27,599 nucleotides of DNA from an uncultured Oscillospiraceae bacterium. Its GTDB lineage: Bacteria > Bacillota > Clostridia > Oscillospirales > Ruminococcaceae. Below are positions 1-8,794 of this stretch, in pieces. The stretch spans positions 1 through 27,599 of the forward strand of contig CABUAH010000018.1 in NCBI GenBank assembly GCA_902489475.1, read 5' to 3'. The stretch's first letter is position 1. Each line of letters begins with the position of its first letter. The notes below the pieces were generated by a model that saw only the letters and a list, made by a program, of their open reading frames with translations, was not told the DNA's origin and made no database searches. The position numbers and the translations under genes were made by a program.

Positions 1-49
1 CCGAAATCATTATTGCAAAATATCAGCAATAATTATATTTAAAAATTAC

Positions 50-78
50 TTGCAGTTTTGAATATAATGTGGTATAAT
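50..78 (+). promoter_or_regulatory. Sigma-A promoter of the LRR lipoprotein gene
   Basis: TTGCAG (50-55) and TATAAT (73-78) are separated by exactly 17 bp. The predicted transcript starts about 20 nt before a purine-rich ribosome site (GAGGGGAG, about 96-103) and the ATG at 109. The -10 is perfect and the -35 is one or two bases from consensus. Confidence 0.8.
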
Positions 79-108
79 GTAGGAAAATAAAGAACGAGGG
101 GAGAGCTT

Positions 109-2472
109 ATGAAAAAGAAAATTATTAGCGTTTTTATTGTATTTGCTATTGTTTTGACTTCAATCGCAGTATTAACAGGCTGCGATTCGTCAGAATCAAA
201 TTCTGCTTCAGAAAGTACAAGCGAAGATAATCTATCAAAAATAGTTGACTATACTGATATGGATAGATTTGTTGCCGACACAATTCTATGTGAAACAGAA
301 TACAATCCATCATGGAAAATCGCTTATCCTGATGATGATAGATCATGGACGTATAAACAAATGGCAGAAGTATATATGGAAATGGATTCAATAATATCAG
401 GAGCAAAGAATGCATTAGGAGGCTCTGAATTTTGGTTTGGTGTCAAAAAAGCCATTGACGGTGAATTTGGTGAGTTGGCAGTAGGTTGGAAAATGCTCAT
501 GTATACGGAGCTATTAATGGATTATCTAACTTATAACGGTGAAACAGAAGAATTTCAGTCAAACTTTGAAGCAATCACATCAAAATACATTTCACAATTA
601 TCATTTGAAATTTTACAACCAATGGATTATGACGATGCCACCGAAGCCTTAAAACAAATGGCACCTACAGAAGCAGTTCAATTTTTAAAGGACAATAGGT
701 ACTATGAGTTTTTAAGTGATTTTAATTCAATATTATTTGACACGATTGTTGATAGTGCCGAGACTGCATTTGATGTGATTGAAAATACATCAAGAGCATT
801 GGCTTTAAAAGATGCTGAAGAAGGACGTGTAAAATTTTTAAATAGCATTAAAGAAGTTTCAGATGATGAAGATTTAAAAAAAGCTGTAGATTTTGTTTTG
901 GAAAAATATGAAATGGCGTGCAATGAACTTACTCGTGATAAACTTGCATTAAACGAGAAAACATATACGCTTTGTAATTTCTTAACTGAAAAATCATGGG
1001 ATTTAATATGTTCATCTATCCCTGGAGTTGGCACAGTATTTAAAGCAATAAAACTAGGAGAAGCCGGACTTAATTGGTTGTTTAATTCCGAGGATAATGA
1101 AACAAATAAGATGCAGTTATACATTATGTATTATTTCAATGAAGATGTACAAAATGCATTTTCAAAGATAAGAGACACTTACATAAAAGATTCTACAATT
1201 GAAAATGCAAAGATGTTTAATAATTCAACCTGTGCATACTATAATATGCAGTCGTACATAACTACTATTGCAGACAAGTATCTTGCGGAAAGTCTGTTTA
1301 ATGGCGCATATAATGAATTCGTGAATGTGTTTTCTGATGATAATGAGCTTAGCTATAATCAAATGAACAGTTTGTTATCTCATGATATAAAATACTGTAA
1401 CGATACCTGTAAGCAAATTGCTAAATGGTATGGTTCGTATAAGCTTGTATCTGAAATTGGTTCAGAAGAGACAAATGTAAATAATTTTACTACTATTTCA
1501 GAATTTAAATATGAAGAACAAAACGGAAGTATTAGAATTACAGAATTTATTGGGAAGTCTACTGACGTGTACATACCGAATAAAATAAAGGATATGGAAG
1601 TTTCTGTTATTGGATCAGGAGCGTTTTCAGGTAACAAAGAAATTAATAGCGTAATAATACCTGATACTGTAAATAAGATTGAAAGTGCGGCATTTCGTCA
1701 TTGCTTGAATCTTACATATATGGAGATACCAAATAGTGTAAAAGAAATTGAAGCTGAAGCATTAGAGGAAGTTCCGTATATTACAAATCAGACAGGTGAA
1801 TTTGTAATAGTCGGAGATGAAGTTCTTATAAGTTATAATGGAGTTGCAGGAAGCGATATAGATTTAAATATTCCAGATGGTGTCAAGTATATAGGTGATA
1901 TATCTTTAGACAAGGAATATGAATTTAATAACGTTTATCTTTCTGATTCAGTAGAAACAATAGGATCGTTTGCTTTTTGCTGCGACTTTAATTCTATTAA
2001 TATTACTGACAATATAAAAAAGATTTGCACGGGAGCGTTTGAAGATTCTAATTGGATAGATAATCAAAAGGATGAATTTGTTATAGTTGGTGACGGTATT
2101 CTTATAAAGTACAATGGCAATGATAAAAATATAATAATTCCTCAAGGTGTAAAAAGTGTGGCTTGTGCTGACGAAGATTATATTTTTAGAAATGCAACCA
2201 GTATAGTATTCCAAGATGGAATAAAATACATTGGTGATCAAGTTGTTGCAGTAGATGCAACTGTTAATCAAAATGGTTCTGATTATATTGATGGCAATCT
2301 TATAAGTGATAACGAAAAACTTACTGAAGTTTATATACCGTCAAGTGTGGAATATATAAGTGACTATGCAATTAGTATAGGACGTGATCATGTTACAGTT
2401 ATATCTGCATCAGAAACAGAGGCAGAGAGGTTTTGTGCTAAGAATAATATTGATTTTAAAGATATTGATTAA
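109..2472 (+). CDS. Surface lipoprotein with BspA-like leucine-rich repeats
   Basis: This is a 787-residue exported lipoprotein. The N-terminus has a Lys-rich start, a hydrophobic helix and a lipobox ending LTGC, so Cys25 should be lipidated and anchored on the outer face of the membrane. A Ser/Glu-rich linker follows. Residues about 45-465 are a helical, acidic region I do not recognise. From about residue 470 to the end there are LRR_5/BspA-type repeats (patterns such as VIIPDTVNKIESAAF and IPNSVKEIEAEAL). Two diverged blocks share the motif EFVIVGD..LI.YNG at residues 564 and 656. Such LRR_5 proteins in gut Firmicutes are surface proteins thought to bind host or polymer ligands; the ligand here is unknown. 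The gene has its own promoter and stands alone. Its base composition is visibly more AT-rich than the genes after it. It ends 30 bp from the convergent uvrC with no clear terminator between them. Confidence 0.85.
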   Translation: MKKKIISVFIVFAIVLTSIAVLTGCDSSESNSASESTSEDNLSKIVDYTDMDRFVADTILCETEYNPSWKIAYPDDDRSWTYKQMAEVYMEMDSIISGAKNALGGSEFWFGVKKAIDGEFGELAVGWKMLMYTELLMDYLTYNGETEEFQSNFEAITSKYISQLSFEILQPMDYDDATEALKQMAPTEAVQFLKDNRYYEFLSDFNSILFDTIVDSAETAFDVIENTSRALALKDAEEGRVKFLNSIKEVSDDEDLKKAVDFVLEKYEMACNELTRDKLALNEKTYTLCNFLTEKSWDLICSSIPGVGTVFKAIKLGEAGLNWLFNSEDNETNKMQLYIMYYFNEDVQNAFSKIRDTYIKDSTIENAKMFNNSTCAYYNMQSYITTIADKYLAESLFNGAYNEFVNVFSDDNELSYNQMNSLLSHDIKYCNDTCKQIAKWYGSYKLVSEIGSEETNVNNFTTISEFKYEEQNGSIRITEFIGKSTDVYIPNKIKDMEVSVIGSGAFSGNKEINSVIIPDTVNKIESAAFRHCLNLTYMEIPNSVKEIEAEALEEVPYITNQTGEFVIVGDEVLISYNGVAGSDIDLNIPDGVKYIGDISLDKEYEFNNVYLSDSVETIGSFAFCCDFNSINITDNIKKICTGAFEDSNWIDNQKDEFVIVGDGILIKYNGNDKNIIIPQGVKSVACADEDYIFRNATSIVFQDGIKYIGDQVVAVDATVNQNGSDYIDGNLISDNEKLTEVYIPSSVEYISDYAISIGRDHVTVISASETEAERFCAKNNIDFKDID

Positions 2473-2502
2473 AGTCCATTTATAGCTCGCATAGTCAAAC
2501 TT

Positions 2503-4350
2503 CTATTCTCCCTCACTCATCTGCTCAATAACTTTCATCAGAGCCGCCGCTGTTTCGTCATTAACACCTGCGGCTTTTTGGATTTGTTGAAGCGTTGCCG
2601 CCTTAAGTCCGCTTTTTGTTTTAAACTCCATAATAAGCTTTTTAGCCTTTGCTTCGCCTACACCTTTGACAGTTGTAAGCTCGCTCGCAAAGGTTTTTTT
2701 CTTGTGTCTTGACGACTGAAAAGCAACGGAATATCTGTGCACTTCGTCCTGAATGTTTGTGATAAGATTAAAGGCTTCTTTGAATCTTGAAACACTTATT
2801 TCTCCGCCGCTTGTCGCAATGGCACGGGTGCGGTGTCGGGAATCCTTTACAAGCCCGAAAAGCGGAATATCAAGCGACAATTCCCGCATAACCTCCTCCA
2901 CGGCACTTACATGACCCTTTCCGCCGTCTAAGAAAATCAAATCGGGTAGAGTTGAGAAGCTTTCGTCCTCTTTGTCGCCCAAGTGAGAAAGCCGCCTTCT
3001 TAAAACCTCCTGCATACAAGCGTAGTCGTTTCGCTCGAAAACAGTTTTGATAGTAAATTTTCTGTAGTTTCTCTTAAGAGGTTTTCCGTTTTTAAATACG
3101 ACCATACCGCCGACCATATTTTCACTCGCAAGGTTTGAAATATCATAGCATTCAATAAATTCAGGAATTTTCTCAAGCCCAAGCAGATCACGAAGCTGTT
3201 CAAGTGCAGAGATATATTTGCTTTTTATTCCTATTTTCTGTGAAAGCTTTTCGCTTGAATTCGCCTTTGCGAGTGTCACAAGCCTTAGCATTTCACCTCT
3301 TTGCGGCACAGTCACCTGTACTTTTCGTCCTGATTTTTCGGACAAGTATTGTTCTATCAGCTCTTTGTCCTCATAATCTCCGTCGAGATATATTTTTTTA
3401 GGAACATTTTGCGTTTCATAAAATCTAAGCAGAAAATCCGAGCGAAGCTTTTTTTCATCCTCAGGTTCTCCGATGAAAAAGCTTTGCTTGTCAAAAAGCC
3501 GTCCGTCACGGTACATCATTACGCTTATGCAGCATTCATTTTTACTTACCGCAAGACCTAAGAAGTCTGTATCATCAATTGAAAGTCCTACGACTCTTTG
3601 ATTTTCTGACGCTTTTTGAATTGCGTATATTTGATCACGAAGTCTGGCTGCAAGCTCAAATTCAAGGTTTTCCGATGCGGCATCCATTGCACTTTTAAGC
3701 CGTTCAACAGACTTTACGGAGCCGTTTTTTATATATTCCACGGCATTTGATACAAATTCCTTGTACTGTTCGCTTGTGTATTCTCCTGTGCAAACTCCCA
3801 TGCACCGTTTAATGTGGTGGTTTAAGCATGGTCTTGTTTTTTTAAAATCCTCAGGGAATTTTTTGTTGCAGGTGTAGAGCATAAAAACTTTATTTGCTTC
3901 TTCTACCGCTTGTTTTACAGAATAAGAGCTTGTGTATGGACCAATATATTCGCAAGCTTCATCGTCTTTTTGCAAAACGGCACGGAGCTTAGGGTAAGCT
4001 TCATTTGTGATTTTAATATAGCTGTAGCCTTTATCATCTTTTAACAGAATATTGTATTTGGGCTTGTATTGCTTTATTAAAGAACATTCAAGCACAAGCG
4101 CTTCAAATTCAGAGGTAGTCACTATAAAGTCATAATCGTATACAAGCGATACCATTTTTGCAACTTTGGGAAGATGATCCGCATTTTCACGAAAATAGCT
4201 TGTAACTCTGTTCTTTAGGTTTTTGGCTTTACCTATATATATAATTTTTCCACTTTCATTTTTCATGAGATAACAACCCGGATTTGTGGTAAGAAGAGAT
4301 GTTTTCTCACGAAGAAAAGGAAGGCGTTTGTTTTGTTTTACATCTATCAT
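2503..4350 (-). CDS. uvrC: UvrABC excinuclease subunit C
   Basis: UvrC makes both incisions at damaged DNA in nucleotide excision repair, in complex with UvrB. The expected domains appear in order: the GIY-YIG nuclease near the N-terminus (GCYLMK, then IIYIGKAKNLKNRV), a Cys-containing middle region, a UVR motif that binds UvrB (NLEFELAARLRDQI), the RNase H-like C-terminal nuclease (ECYDISN, LIFLDGGKGH, GLVKDSRHR) and a terminal helix-hairpin-helix pair (TTVKGVGEAKAKKL). With the start placed at 4350 the protein has 615 residues, a normal size. The reading frame is open to an ATG at 4392, but that ATG overlaps the -10 box of a good promoter (4383-4411) and lies upstream of the expected transcript start. 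The protein family also begins shortly before the GIY-YIG domain. The gene is monocistronic. The stop is TAG. Confidence 0.95.
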   Translation of the reverse strand: MIDVKQNKRLPFLREKTSLLTTNPGCYLMKNESGKIIYIGKAKNLKNRVTSYFRENADHLPKVAKMVSLVYDYDFIVTTSEFEALVLECSLIKQYKPKYNILLKDDKGYSYIKITNEAYPKLRAVLQKDDEACEYIGPYTSSYSVKQAVEEANKVFMLYTCNKKFPEDFKKTRPCLNHHIKRCMGVCTGEYTSEQYKEFVSNAVEYIKNGSVKSVERLKSAMDAASENLEFELAARLRDQIYAIQKASENQRVVGLSIDDTDFLGLAVSKNECCISVMMYRDGRLFDKQSFFIGEPEDEKKLRSDFLLRFYETQNVPKKIYLDGDYEDKELIEQYLSEKSGRKVQVTVPQRGEMLRLVTLAKANSSEKLSQKIGIKSKYISALEQLRDLLGLEKIPEFIECYDISNLASENMVGGMVVFKNGKPLKRNYRKFTIKTVFERNDYACMQEVLRRRLSHLGDKEDESFSTLPDLIFLDGGKGHVSAVEEVMRELSLDIPLFGLVKDSRHRTRAIATSGGEISVSRFKEAFNLITNIQDEVHRYSVAFQSSRHKKKTFASELTTVKGVGEAKAKKLIMEFKTKSGLKAATLQQIQKAAGVNDETAAALMKVIEQMSEGE

Positions 4351-4382
4351 AATCAACACCGTCATTAAAGATTTCAATGGAT

Positions 4383-4411
4383 ATTTTACCACAAAAACAG
4401 TTAACAGTAAA
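4383..4411 (-). promoter_or_regulatory. Sigma-A promoter of uvrC
   Basis: Read on the minus strand, TTTACT (4406-4411) and TAAAAT (4383-4388) are 17 bp apart, with TGTGG just before the -10. The expected transcription start is near 4376, which rules out the upstream ATG at 4392 as a uvrC start. No LexA-type operator was recognised. Confidence 0.65.
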
Positions 4412-4451
4412 GTGGTTTTTTATAGAATATGCTAATTTTAAAATTCAAAAG

Positions 4452-4480
4452 TTGATTTTTCACAGCAAAAGTTTTATACT
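4452..4480 (+). promoter_or_regulatory. Sigma-A promoter of the permease/kinase-like pair
   Basis: TTGATT (4452-4457), a 17-bp spacer and TATACT (4475-4480). It lies back to back with the uvrC promoter. An AGGAGG ribosome site precedes the ATG at 4539. Confidence 0.65.
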
Positions 4481-4538
4481 GAAAGCAGTGAAAATATATG
4501 GCAAAGCAATGGTTTTGCTGAGTTAGGAGGAGACAGAA

Positions 4539-5897
4539 ATGTTTGCAGAAATAATGGCAGTTGTTATATTTATTGCCATGTTTGTATTTATCGTAATGGA
4601 CAAAATTGAGCGTCATATAGTAACGCTTGCTTGTGCGGTTTTAACGATAGTTTTTGTTTTTGGAATAGGACTTCACAGCTTTACGGCTATTGATGAAACG
4701 CTTAATATCAGAAGCATTTTTACAACTGACTTTTGGTATCAGTCGGCTGAGGCGAGCGAGTCATCAAGTGGAATTAACTGGGCGACCATTATCTTTATCG
4801 CAGGTATGATGATAATGGTAGAGGGAATGGCAATGGTAGGATTTTTCCGCTGGCTTTGCATGAAGCTTGCGAGGATCGTTCACTATAAACCGGTGCCGAT
4901 TTTTGTTGCTTTTATGATACTTTCTGCATTGCTCGCTATGTTTATCGACAGTATTACTGTAATTTTGTTCTTAGCAGCGGTTACAATAGAGCTTGCAAGA
5001 ATGTTAAAATTCAATCCTGTGCCGGTAATACTGACGGAGGTATTTTGTGCAAACCTCGGTGGTTCGTCAACTATGTGCGGAGATCCGCCGAATATCATTG
5101 TAGGAACATCGCTTGGATATACGTTTACCGACTTTATTACTAACACGGGAGTTATTGCAGGTCTTTCACTTGTAGCGGTAGTGTTATTTTTCTATTTTAT
5201 GCTCAGAAAGAAAATCAAAACCGGTGAAGAGGTTGATACAAAATCTCTAAATATAGATCCGTCGTCTGTTATTACCGATAAAAGAGGATTCGTTTTAAGC
5301 ACTTTAATTTTCCTTTTAGCTGTTGTTTTGCTTGTAACTCATGCAATGACAGGACTTACAGTAGCTATCATCGGTGTAGGAATTGCAGTTTTAACGCTTC
5401 TTGTTTCAGGAAGAAAGTTCTTGCAAGTTTTAAAGAAGGTGGATTACAAGACTCTTTTATTCTTCATAGGCTTGTTCGTTGTAGTAGGAGGACTTGAACA
5501 GACGGGAATACTTGAAATACTGGCTGACTTCATCGAAAAGGTAAGCAACGGAAATGCTTATGCAATGATTGCGATAATTCTTTGGGTTTCAGCGATTGCA
5601 AGTGCGTTTATCGACAATATTCCTTTTGCGGCAACAATGATACCGGTTATAAAATCCTTGGCATTAACGTCAGGTGTTCCGCTCGATGTAATGGCATGGA
5701 CGCTTTCGCTCGGAACAGATATAGGAGGAAGCGCAACTCCGATCGGTGCATCGGCAAATGTTGTCGGAATAGCAGTTGCGTCAAAAGAAGGCTATCCTAT
5801 AAGCTGGAAGAAATACTGTATGCTCTTAGCACCGGCAACGATTATTGTTTTAGTAATTTCAATGGTTTGTATTTATGTAAGGTATTTGGGGGTGTAG
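4539..5897 (+). CDS. ArsB/NhaD-type (ion transporter superfamily, COG1055) permease
   Basis: This is a 452-residue, very hydrophobic membrane protein with roughly 11-12 predicted membrane segments. Its two halves each carry the re-entrant signature of the ArsB/NhaD/SLC13 superfamily: GGSSTMCGDPPNIIVG starting at residue 174 and GGSATPIGASANVVG starting near residue 396. These loops bind substrate and cation in the family. Members move arsenite, protons/sodium, or di/tricarboxylates, and the substrate here cannot be read from sequence. No arsR, arsA or other arsenic gene is nearby, so arsenite is not favoured. The stop codon is three bases before the ATG of the next gene, so the two are co-transcribed and probably translationally coupled. 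The start has a strong AGGAGG site. Confidence 0.88.
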   Translation: MFAEIMAVVIFIAMFVFIVMDKIERHIVTLACAVLTIVFVFGIGLHSFTAIDETLNIRSIFTTDFWYQSAEASESSSGINWATIIFIAGMMIMVEGMAMVGFFRWLCMKLARIVHYKPVPIFVAFMILSALLAMFIDSITVILFLAAVTIELARMLKFNPVPVILTEVFCANLGGSSTMCGDPPNIIVGTSLGYTFTDFITNTGVIAGLSLVAVVLFFYFMLRKKIKTGEEVDTKSLNIDPSSVITDKRGFVLSTLIFLLAVVLLVTHAMTGLTVAIIGVGIAVLTLLVSGRKFLQVLKKVDYKTLLFFIGLFVVVGGLEQTGILEILADFIEKVSNGNAYAMIAIILWVSAIASAFIDNIPFAATMIPVIKSLALTSGVPLDVMAWTLSLGTDIGGSATPIGASANVVGIAVASKEGYPISWKKYCMLLAPATIIVLVISMVCIYVRYLGV

Positions 5898-5900
5898 ATT

Positions 5901-6491
5901 ATGGGTCAATTGATTATCGCCATTAGCCGTGAGTATGGAAGCGGCGGACACGAGATAGCTGAAAAGCTTAGTTTAAAGCTTAATCTTCCTATTTATGACA
6001 GAAATATGCTCGAAGAAATTGCAAAGTACAAAAATGTCGATCATAGTGAGCTTCAAAAGTATGATGAAGCACCTAAGAAAAAATTACTTTCAAGAACCGT
6101 AAGAGGTTTGAGTGCTTCAAATGAAGCAAATGTTGCGAATATGCAGTTCGATTACTTGAAGGAAAAAGCAAGAGCCGGAGAAAGCTTTGTTGTTGTAGGA
6201 AGATGCGCTGAAACAGTTCTCAAAGGAAACGATGGATTGATTTCGTTTTTTATCCGAGGGGATATGGAAAGCAAAATTGAAAGAATCTGCAACATTAGAA
6301 ATATGTCTGTTGAAGAAGCTAAGAGCACTATAAATCGCCACGACAAAACCAGAAGAGCATATCACAACAGTTTCAGTGATATTAAGTGGGGCGATTCAAG
6401 AAATTACGATATAACCATAAACAGCAGCAAGATTGGCATAGACGCTGTTGTAGAAATACTTTTGTCATATATAGATAAAATAACTGATTAA
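5901..6491 (+). CDS. Cytidylate-kinase-like family protein (PF13189 type)
   Basis: This 196-residue cytosolic P-loop protein resembles the cytidylate-kinase-like family rather than true Cmk. The N-terminal loop reads ISREYGSGGHEIAEKL (residues 8-23): Gly-rich, but with His17 where a classic Walker A loop has Lys. A central FVVVGRCAE strand and a C-terminal WGDSRNYDITINSSKIGID segment match the family pattern, as does the Arg-rich lid (RHDKTRRAYH). The function of this family is poorly known. The gene starts 3 nt after the permease stop, so the two products probably act together, for example with the kinase-like protein sensing or modifying something linked to transport. That is inference. A tandem hairpin terminator follows. 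Confidence 0.85.
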   Translation: MGQLIIAISREYGSGGHEIAEKLSLKLNLPIYDRNMLEEIAKYKNVDHSELQKYDEAPKKKLLSRTVRGLSASNEANVANMQFDYLKEKARAGESFVVVGRCAETVLKGNDGLISFFIRGDMESKIERICNIRNMSVEEAKSTINRHDKTRRAYHNSFSDIKWGDSRNYDITINSSKIGIDAVVEILLSYIDKITD

Positions 6492-6506
6492 AAGCAGTAA
6501 TTATGT

Positions 6507-6560
6507 GCGTCAAATTTTTGACGCTCAAAGACGGGTTGTCAAAATCCGTCTTTTTTGTTT
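6507..6560 (+). terminator. Tandem hairpins; the second is a rho-independent terminator
   Basis: A first hairpin GCGTCAAA/TTTGACGC (6507-6514, 6517-6524) has a 2-nt loop. A second, AAAGACGG/CCGTCTTT (6527-6534, 6546-6553), is followed by a T-rich tail. It closes the permease/kinase-like unit immediately before the fhs promoter. Confidence 0.85.
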
Positions 6561-6567
6561 TTACGTA

Positions 6568-6596
6568 TTGCAATATATGTCAGAAAATGATATACT
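6568..6596 (+). promoter_or_regulatory. Sigma-A promoter of the fhs-tsaE-tsaB-proBA operon
   Basis: TTGCAA (6568-6573), a 17-bp spacer and TATACT (6591-6596). The leader is about 45 nt and shows no riboswitch. AGGAGG at 6633-6638 serves the GTG start. Confidence 0.75.
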
Positions 6597-6646
6597 AAAA
6601 ATACATGATGATATATAAGTTAGAATTAATTTAGGAGGTATTTGTT

Positions 6647-8326
6647 GTGCTTACAGACATTGAAATTGCTCAGAATGCAAAAATGCTGAAAATCACAGAG
6701 ATTGCTGAAAATTTAGGAATAAGCGAGGAGGATATAGAGCCTTACGGACATTATAAGGCGAAGCTTTCGGAGAATCTGTTTAAAAAGACAGCGGATAAAC
6801 CCGACGGAAAGCTTATATTGGTTACCGCAATTAATCCAACTCCTGCGGGAGAGGGAAAAACAACTATTTCCGTAGGTCTTGCGGAGAGCATGGCTAAAAT
6901 CGGAAAGAATGCTGTTTTAGCTCTTAGAGAGCCGTCTTTAGGACCGGTTTTCGGAATCAAGGGCGGAGCTGCCGGCGGCGGTTATGCACAGGTCGTTCCC
7001 ATGGAGGACATAAATCTTCACTTTACCGGAGATATGCATGCTATCACAGCGGCAAACAATCTTCTTTGTGCATTGATTGACAATCATCTTCAGCAGGGAA
7101 ATCCTTTAAGAATAGACCAAAGAAGAATTCTTTTTAAAAGATGCATGGACATGAATGACCGAGCTTTAAGATACATAAATGTCGGACTCGGCGGAAAGGT
7201 TAACGGAGTTCCGAGAGAAGACGGTTTCAATATTACAGTAGCAAGTGAGATCATGGCGATTTTGTGTCTTGCAAGTGATCTTGATGATCTTAAAAAGCGC
7301 CTTGAAAGAATTTTAGTTGCTTATGACCTTGACGGAAATCCGATATATGCTAAACAGCTAAAGGGCTGCGGAGCTATGACTGCGCTGTTAAAAGATGCTC
7401 TTAAGCCGAATCTTGTTCAGACGCTTGAAAATACACCTGCAATTATGCACGGAGGACCTTTCGCAAACATTGCTCACGGATGTAACTCTGTAAGAGCAAC
7501 AAAGCTTGCGCTTAAGCTTGGAGATTATTGCATTACTGAGGCAGGATTTGGAGCAGATCTCGGAGCAGAAAAGTTTTTGGATATTAAGTGCCGCTTTGCA
7601 GGACTTTCTCCTGACTGCGTTGTGCTTGTTGCAACAATTCGTGCGCTTAAATACAACGGAGGAGTAGCAAAGGCTGATTTGCAGGCAGAGAATGTAGAAG
7701 CACTTAAAAAGGGAATTGTAAATCTTCAGACTCATATAGAAAATATGCATAAGTACGGACTTCCTGTTGTTGTAGCGATAAACAGATTCCATACCGATAC
7801 AGATGCAGAGATCGAGGTTATTAAGAACTTCTGCAAGGATATGGGAGTGGAGGTTTCTCTTGCTGAGATATTCGCAAAAGGTGGAGAGGGCGGAACAGAC
7901 CTTGCCGAAAAGGTTTGCAAAACTATTGAGCGCTGCGAAGGATGTCAGACAAACTTCAAGCCTATTTACGATGAAAAGCTTCCTATCAAAGAAAAGCTTG
8001 AGATAATCGCAAAGGAAATCTACCGTGCAGACGGAGTTGTTTTCACAGCTCAGGCTGAAAAATCTCTTAAGGAAATAAATTCCTTGGGATTTTCCGATAT
8101 TCCTGTTTGCGTCGCAAAAACTCAGTATTCGCTTTCTGACGATCCTAAGAAGCTTGGAAAGCCGGAAAACTTTACCATAACCGTAAGAGATTTGAAATTG
8201 TCAGCAGGAGCAGGCTTTGTTGTTGCGCTTACAGGAGATATTATGACAATGCCGGGACTTCCTAAAGTACCTGCGGCTGAGAAGATAGACTGCGACAACG
8301 ATGGATTTATTACGGGACTCTTTTAA
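6647..8326 (+). CDS. fhs: Formate-tetrahydrofolate ligase
   Basis: Fhs makes 10-formyl-tetrahydrofolate from formate, THF and ATP. It supplies purine synthesis and formyl-Met-tRNA, and is a step of the Wood-Ljungdahl methyl branch in acetogens. The 559 residues match the family's usual length of about 556. The family opening (TDIEIAQNAKMLKITEIA), the ATP-binding loop TPAGEGKTT (residues 65-73), the Gly-rich segment GIKGGAAGGGYAQV and the C-terminal TGDIMTMPGLPKVPAA are all present. The start is GTG with a perfect AGGAGG site 8 nt upstream. It is the first gene of a plus-strand operon; tsaE follows after 27 nt. No other Wood-Ljungdahl gene is in the window, so a housekeeping one-carbon role is the safe reading. 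Confidence 0.97.
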   Translation: MLTDIEIAQNAKMLKITEIAENLGISEEDIEPYGHYKAKLSENLFKKTADKPDGKLILVTAINPTPAGEGKTTISVGLAESMAKIGKNAVLALREPSLGPVFGIKGGAAGGGYAQVVPMEDINLHFTGDMHAITAANNLLCALIDNHLQQGNPLRIDQRRILFKRCMDMNDRALRYINVGLGGKVNGVPREDGFNITVASEIMAILCLASDLDDLKKRLERILVAYDLDGNPIYAKQLKGCGAMTALLKDALKPNLVQTLENTPAIMHGGPFANIAHGCNSVRATKLALKLGDYCITEAGFGADLGAEKFLDIKCRFAGLSPDCVVLVATIRALKYNGGVAKADLQAENVEALKKGIVNLQTHIENMHKYGLPVVVAINRFHTDTDAEIEVIKNFCKDMGVEVSLAEIFAKGGEGGTDLAEKVCKTIERCEGCQTNFKPIYDEKLPIKEKLEIIAKEIYRADGVVFTAQAEKSLKEINSLGFSDIPVCVAKTQYSLSDDPKKLGKPENFTITVRDLKLSAGAGFVVALTGDIMTMPGLPKVPAAEKIDCDNDGFITGLF

Positions 8327-8353
8327 GTTGGAACGCAAACGGAGGAGTATCTT

Positions 8354-8794
8354 TTGATATACATAACACATTCTGCTGATGAAACGATAGCACTCGGTGA
8401 AAAGATAGGTGAAAAGCTGTCAAAGGGCGATGTTATTGCCTTTAAGGGCGATTTAGGTTCAGGTAAAACAACCATTACAAGAGGTATCAGCATGGGACTT
8501 GGATTAGGTGATAATGTAACAAGTCCTACCTTTTCTCTTGTCAATGAATATAGGGGAAAAGAAAAATCCTTGATTCATTTTGATATGTACAGGATTTCAA
8601 ATCCCGATGATGTTGAGTTTACAGGCTTTTGGGATTATCTTGAAGAGGGCTGTATTTTAGCTGTGGAATGGAGCGAGAATATAAGTGATGTAATTCCGAA
8701 AAATTCTATAATTATAAGCTTTAAACGAATAGATGACAATACAAGAGAAATAGAAATAAGCGGAGATGAACGATTTGACGATATTTGGAATTGA
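8354..8794 (+). CDS. tsaE: tRNA t6A modification ATPase TsaE
   Basis: TsaE is the small ATPase that works with TsaB and TsaD to put threonylcarbamoyl on A37 of ANN-decoding tRNAs. The 146 residues carry Walker A GDLGSGKT (32-39), SPTFSLVNEY and HFDMYRI motifs, then the DVEFTGFWDYLEEG segment and VEWSE near the C-terminus, all typical of the family. The start is TTG at 8354, chosen because a GGAGG site (8341-8345) sits 8 nt upstream and the family begins at this point. The last 29 nt overlap tsaB, which suggests coupled translation. Confidence 0.95.
   Translation: MIYITHSADETIALGEKIGEKLSKGDVIAFKGDLGSGKTTITRGISMGLGLGDNVTSPTFSLVNEYRGKEKSLIHFDMYRISNPDDVEFTGFWDYLEEGCILAVEWSENISDVIPKNSIIISFKRIDDNTREIEISGDERFDDIWN

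Noticed and set aside
4351..4392. Longer uvrC start at 4392
   Set aside because: The ATG overlaps the -10 box of the uvrC promoter and lies upstream of the expected transcript start, so it cannot be used from that promoter. The family N-terminus fits the ATG at 4350.
4539..5897. Arsenite efflux pump
   Set aside because: The ArsB/NhaD fold alone does not define the substrate, and no arsenic-resistance gene is nearby.
5582..5926. Frame inside the permease and kinase-like genes
   Set aside because: Shadow of the permease in another frame, without a ribosome site.
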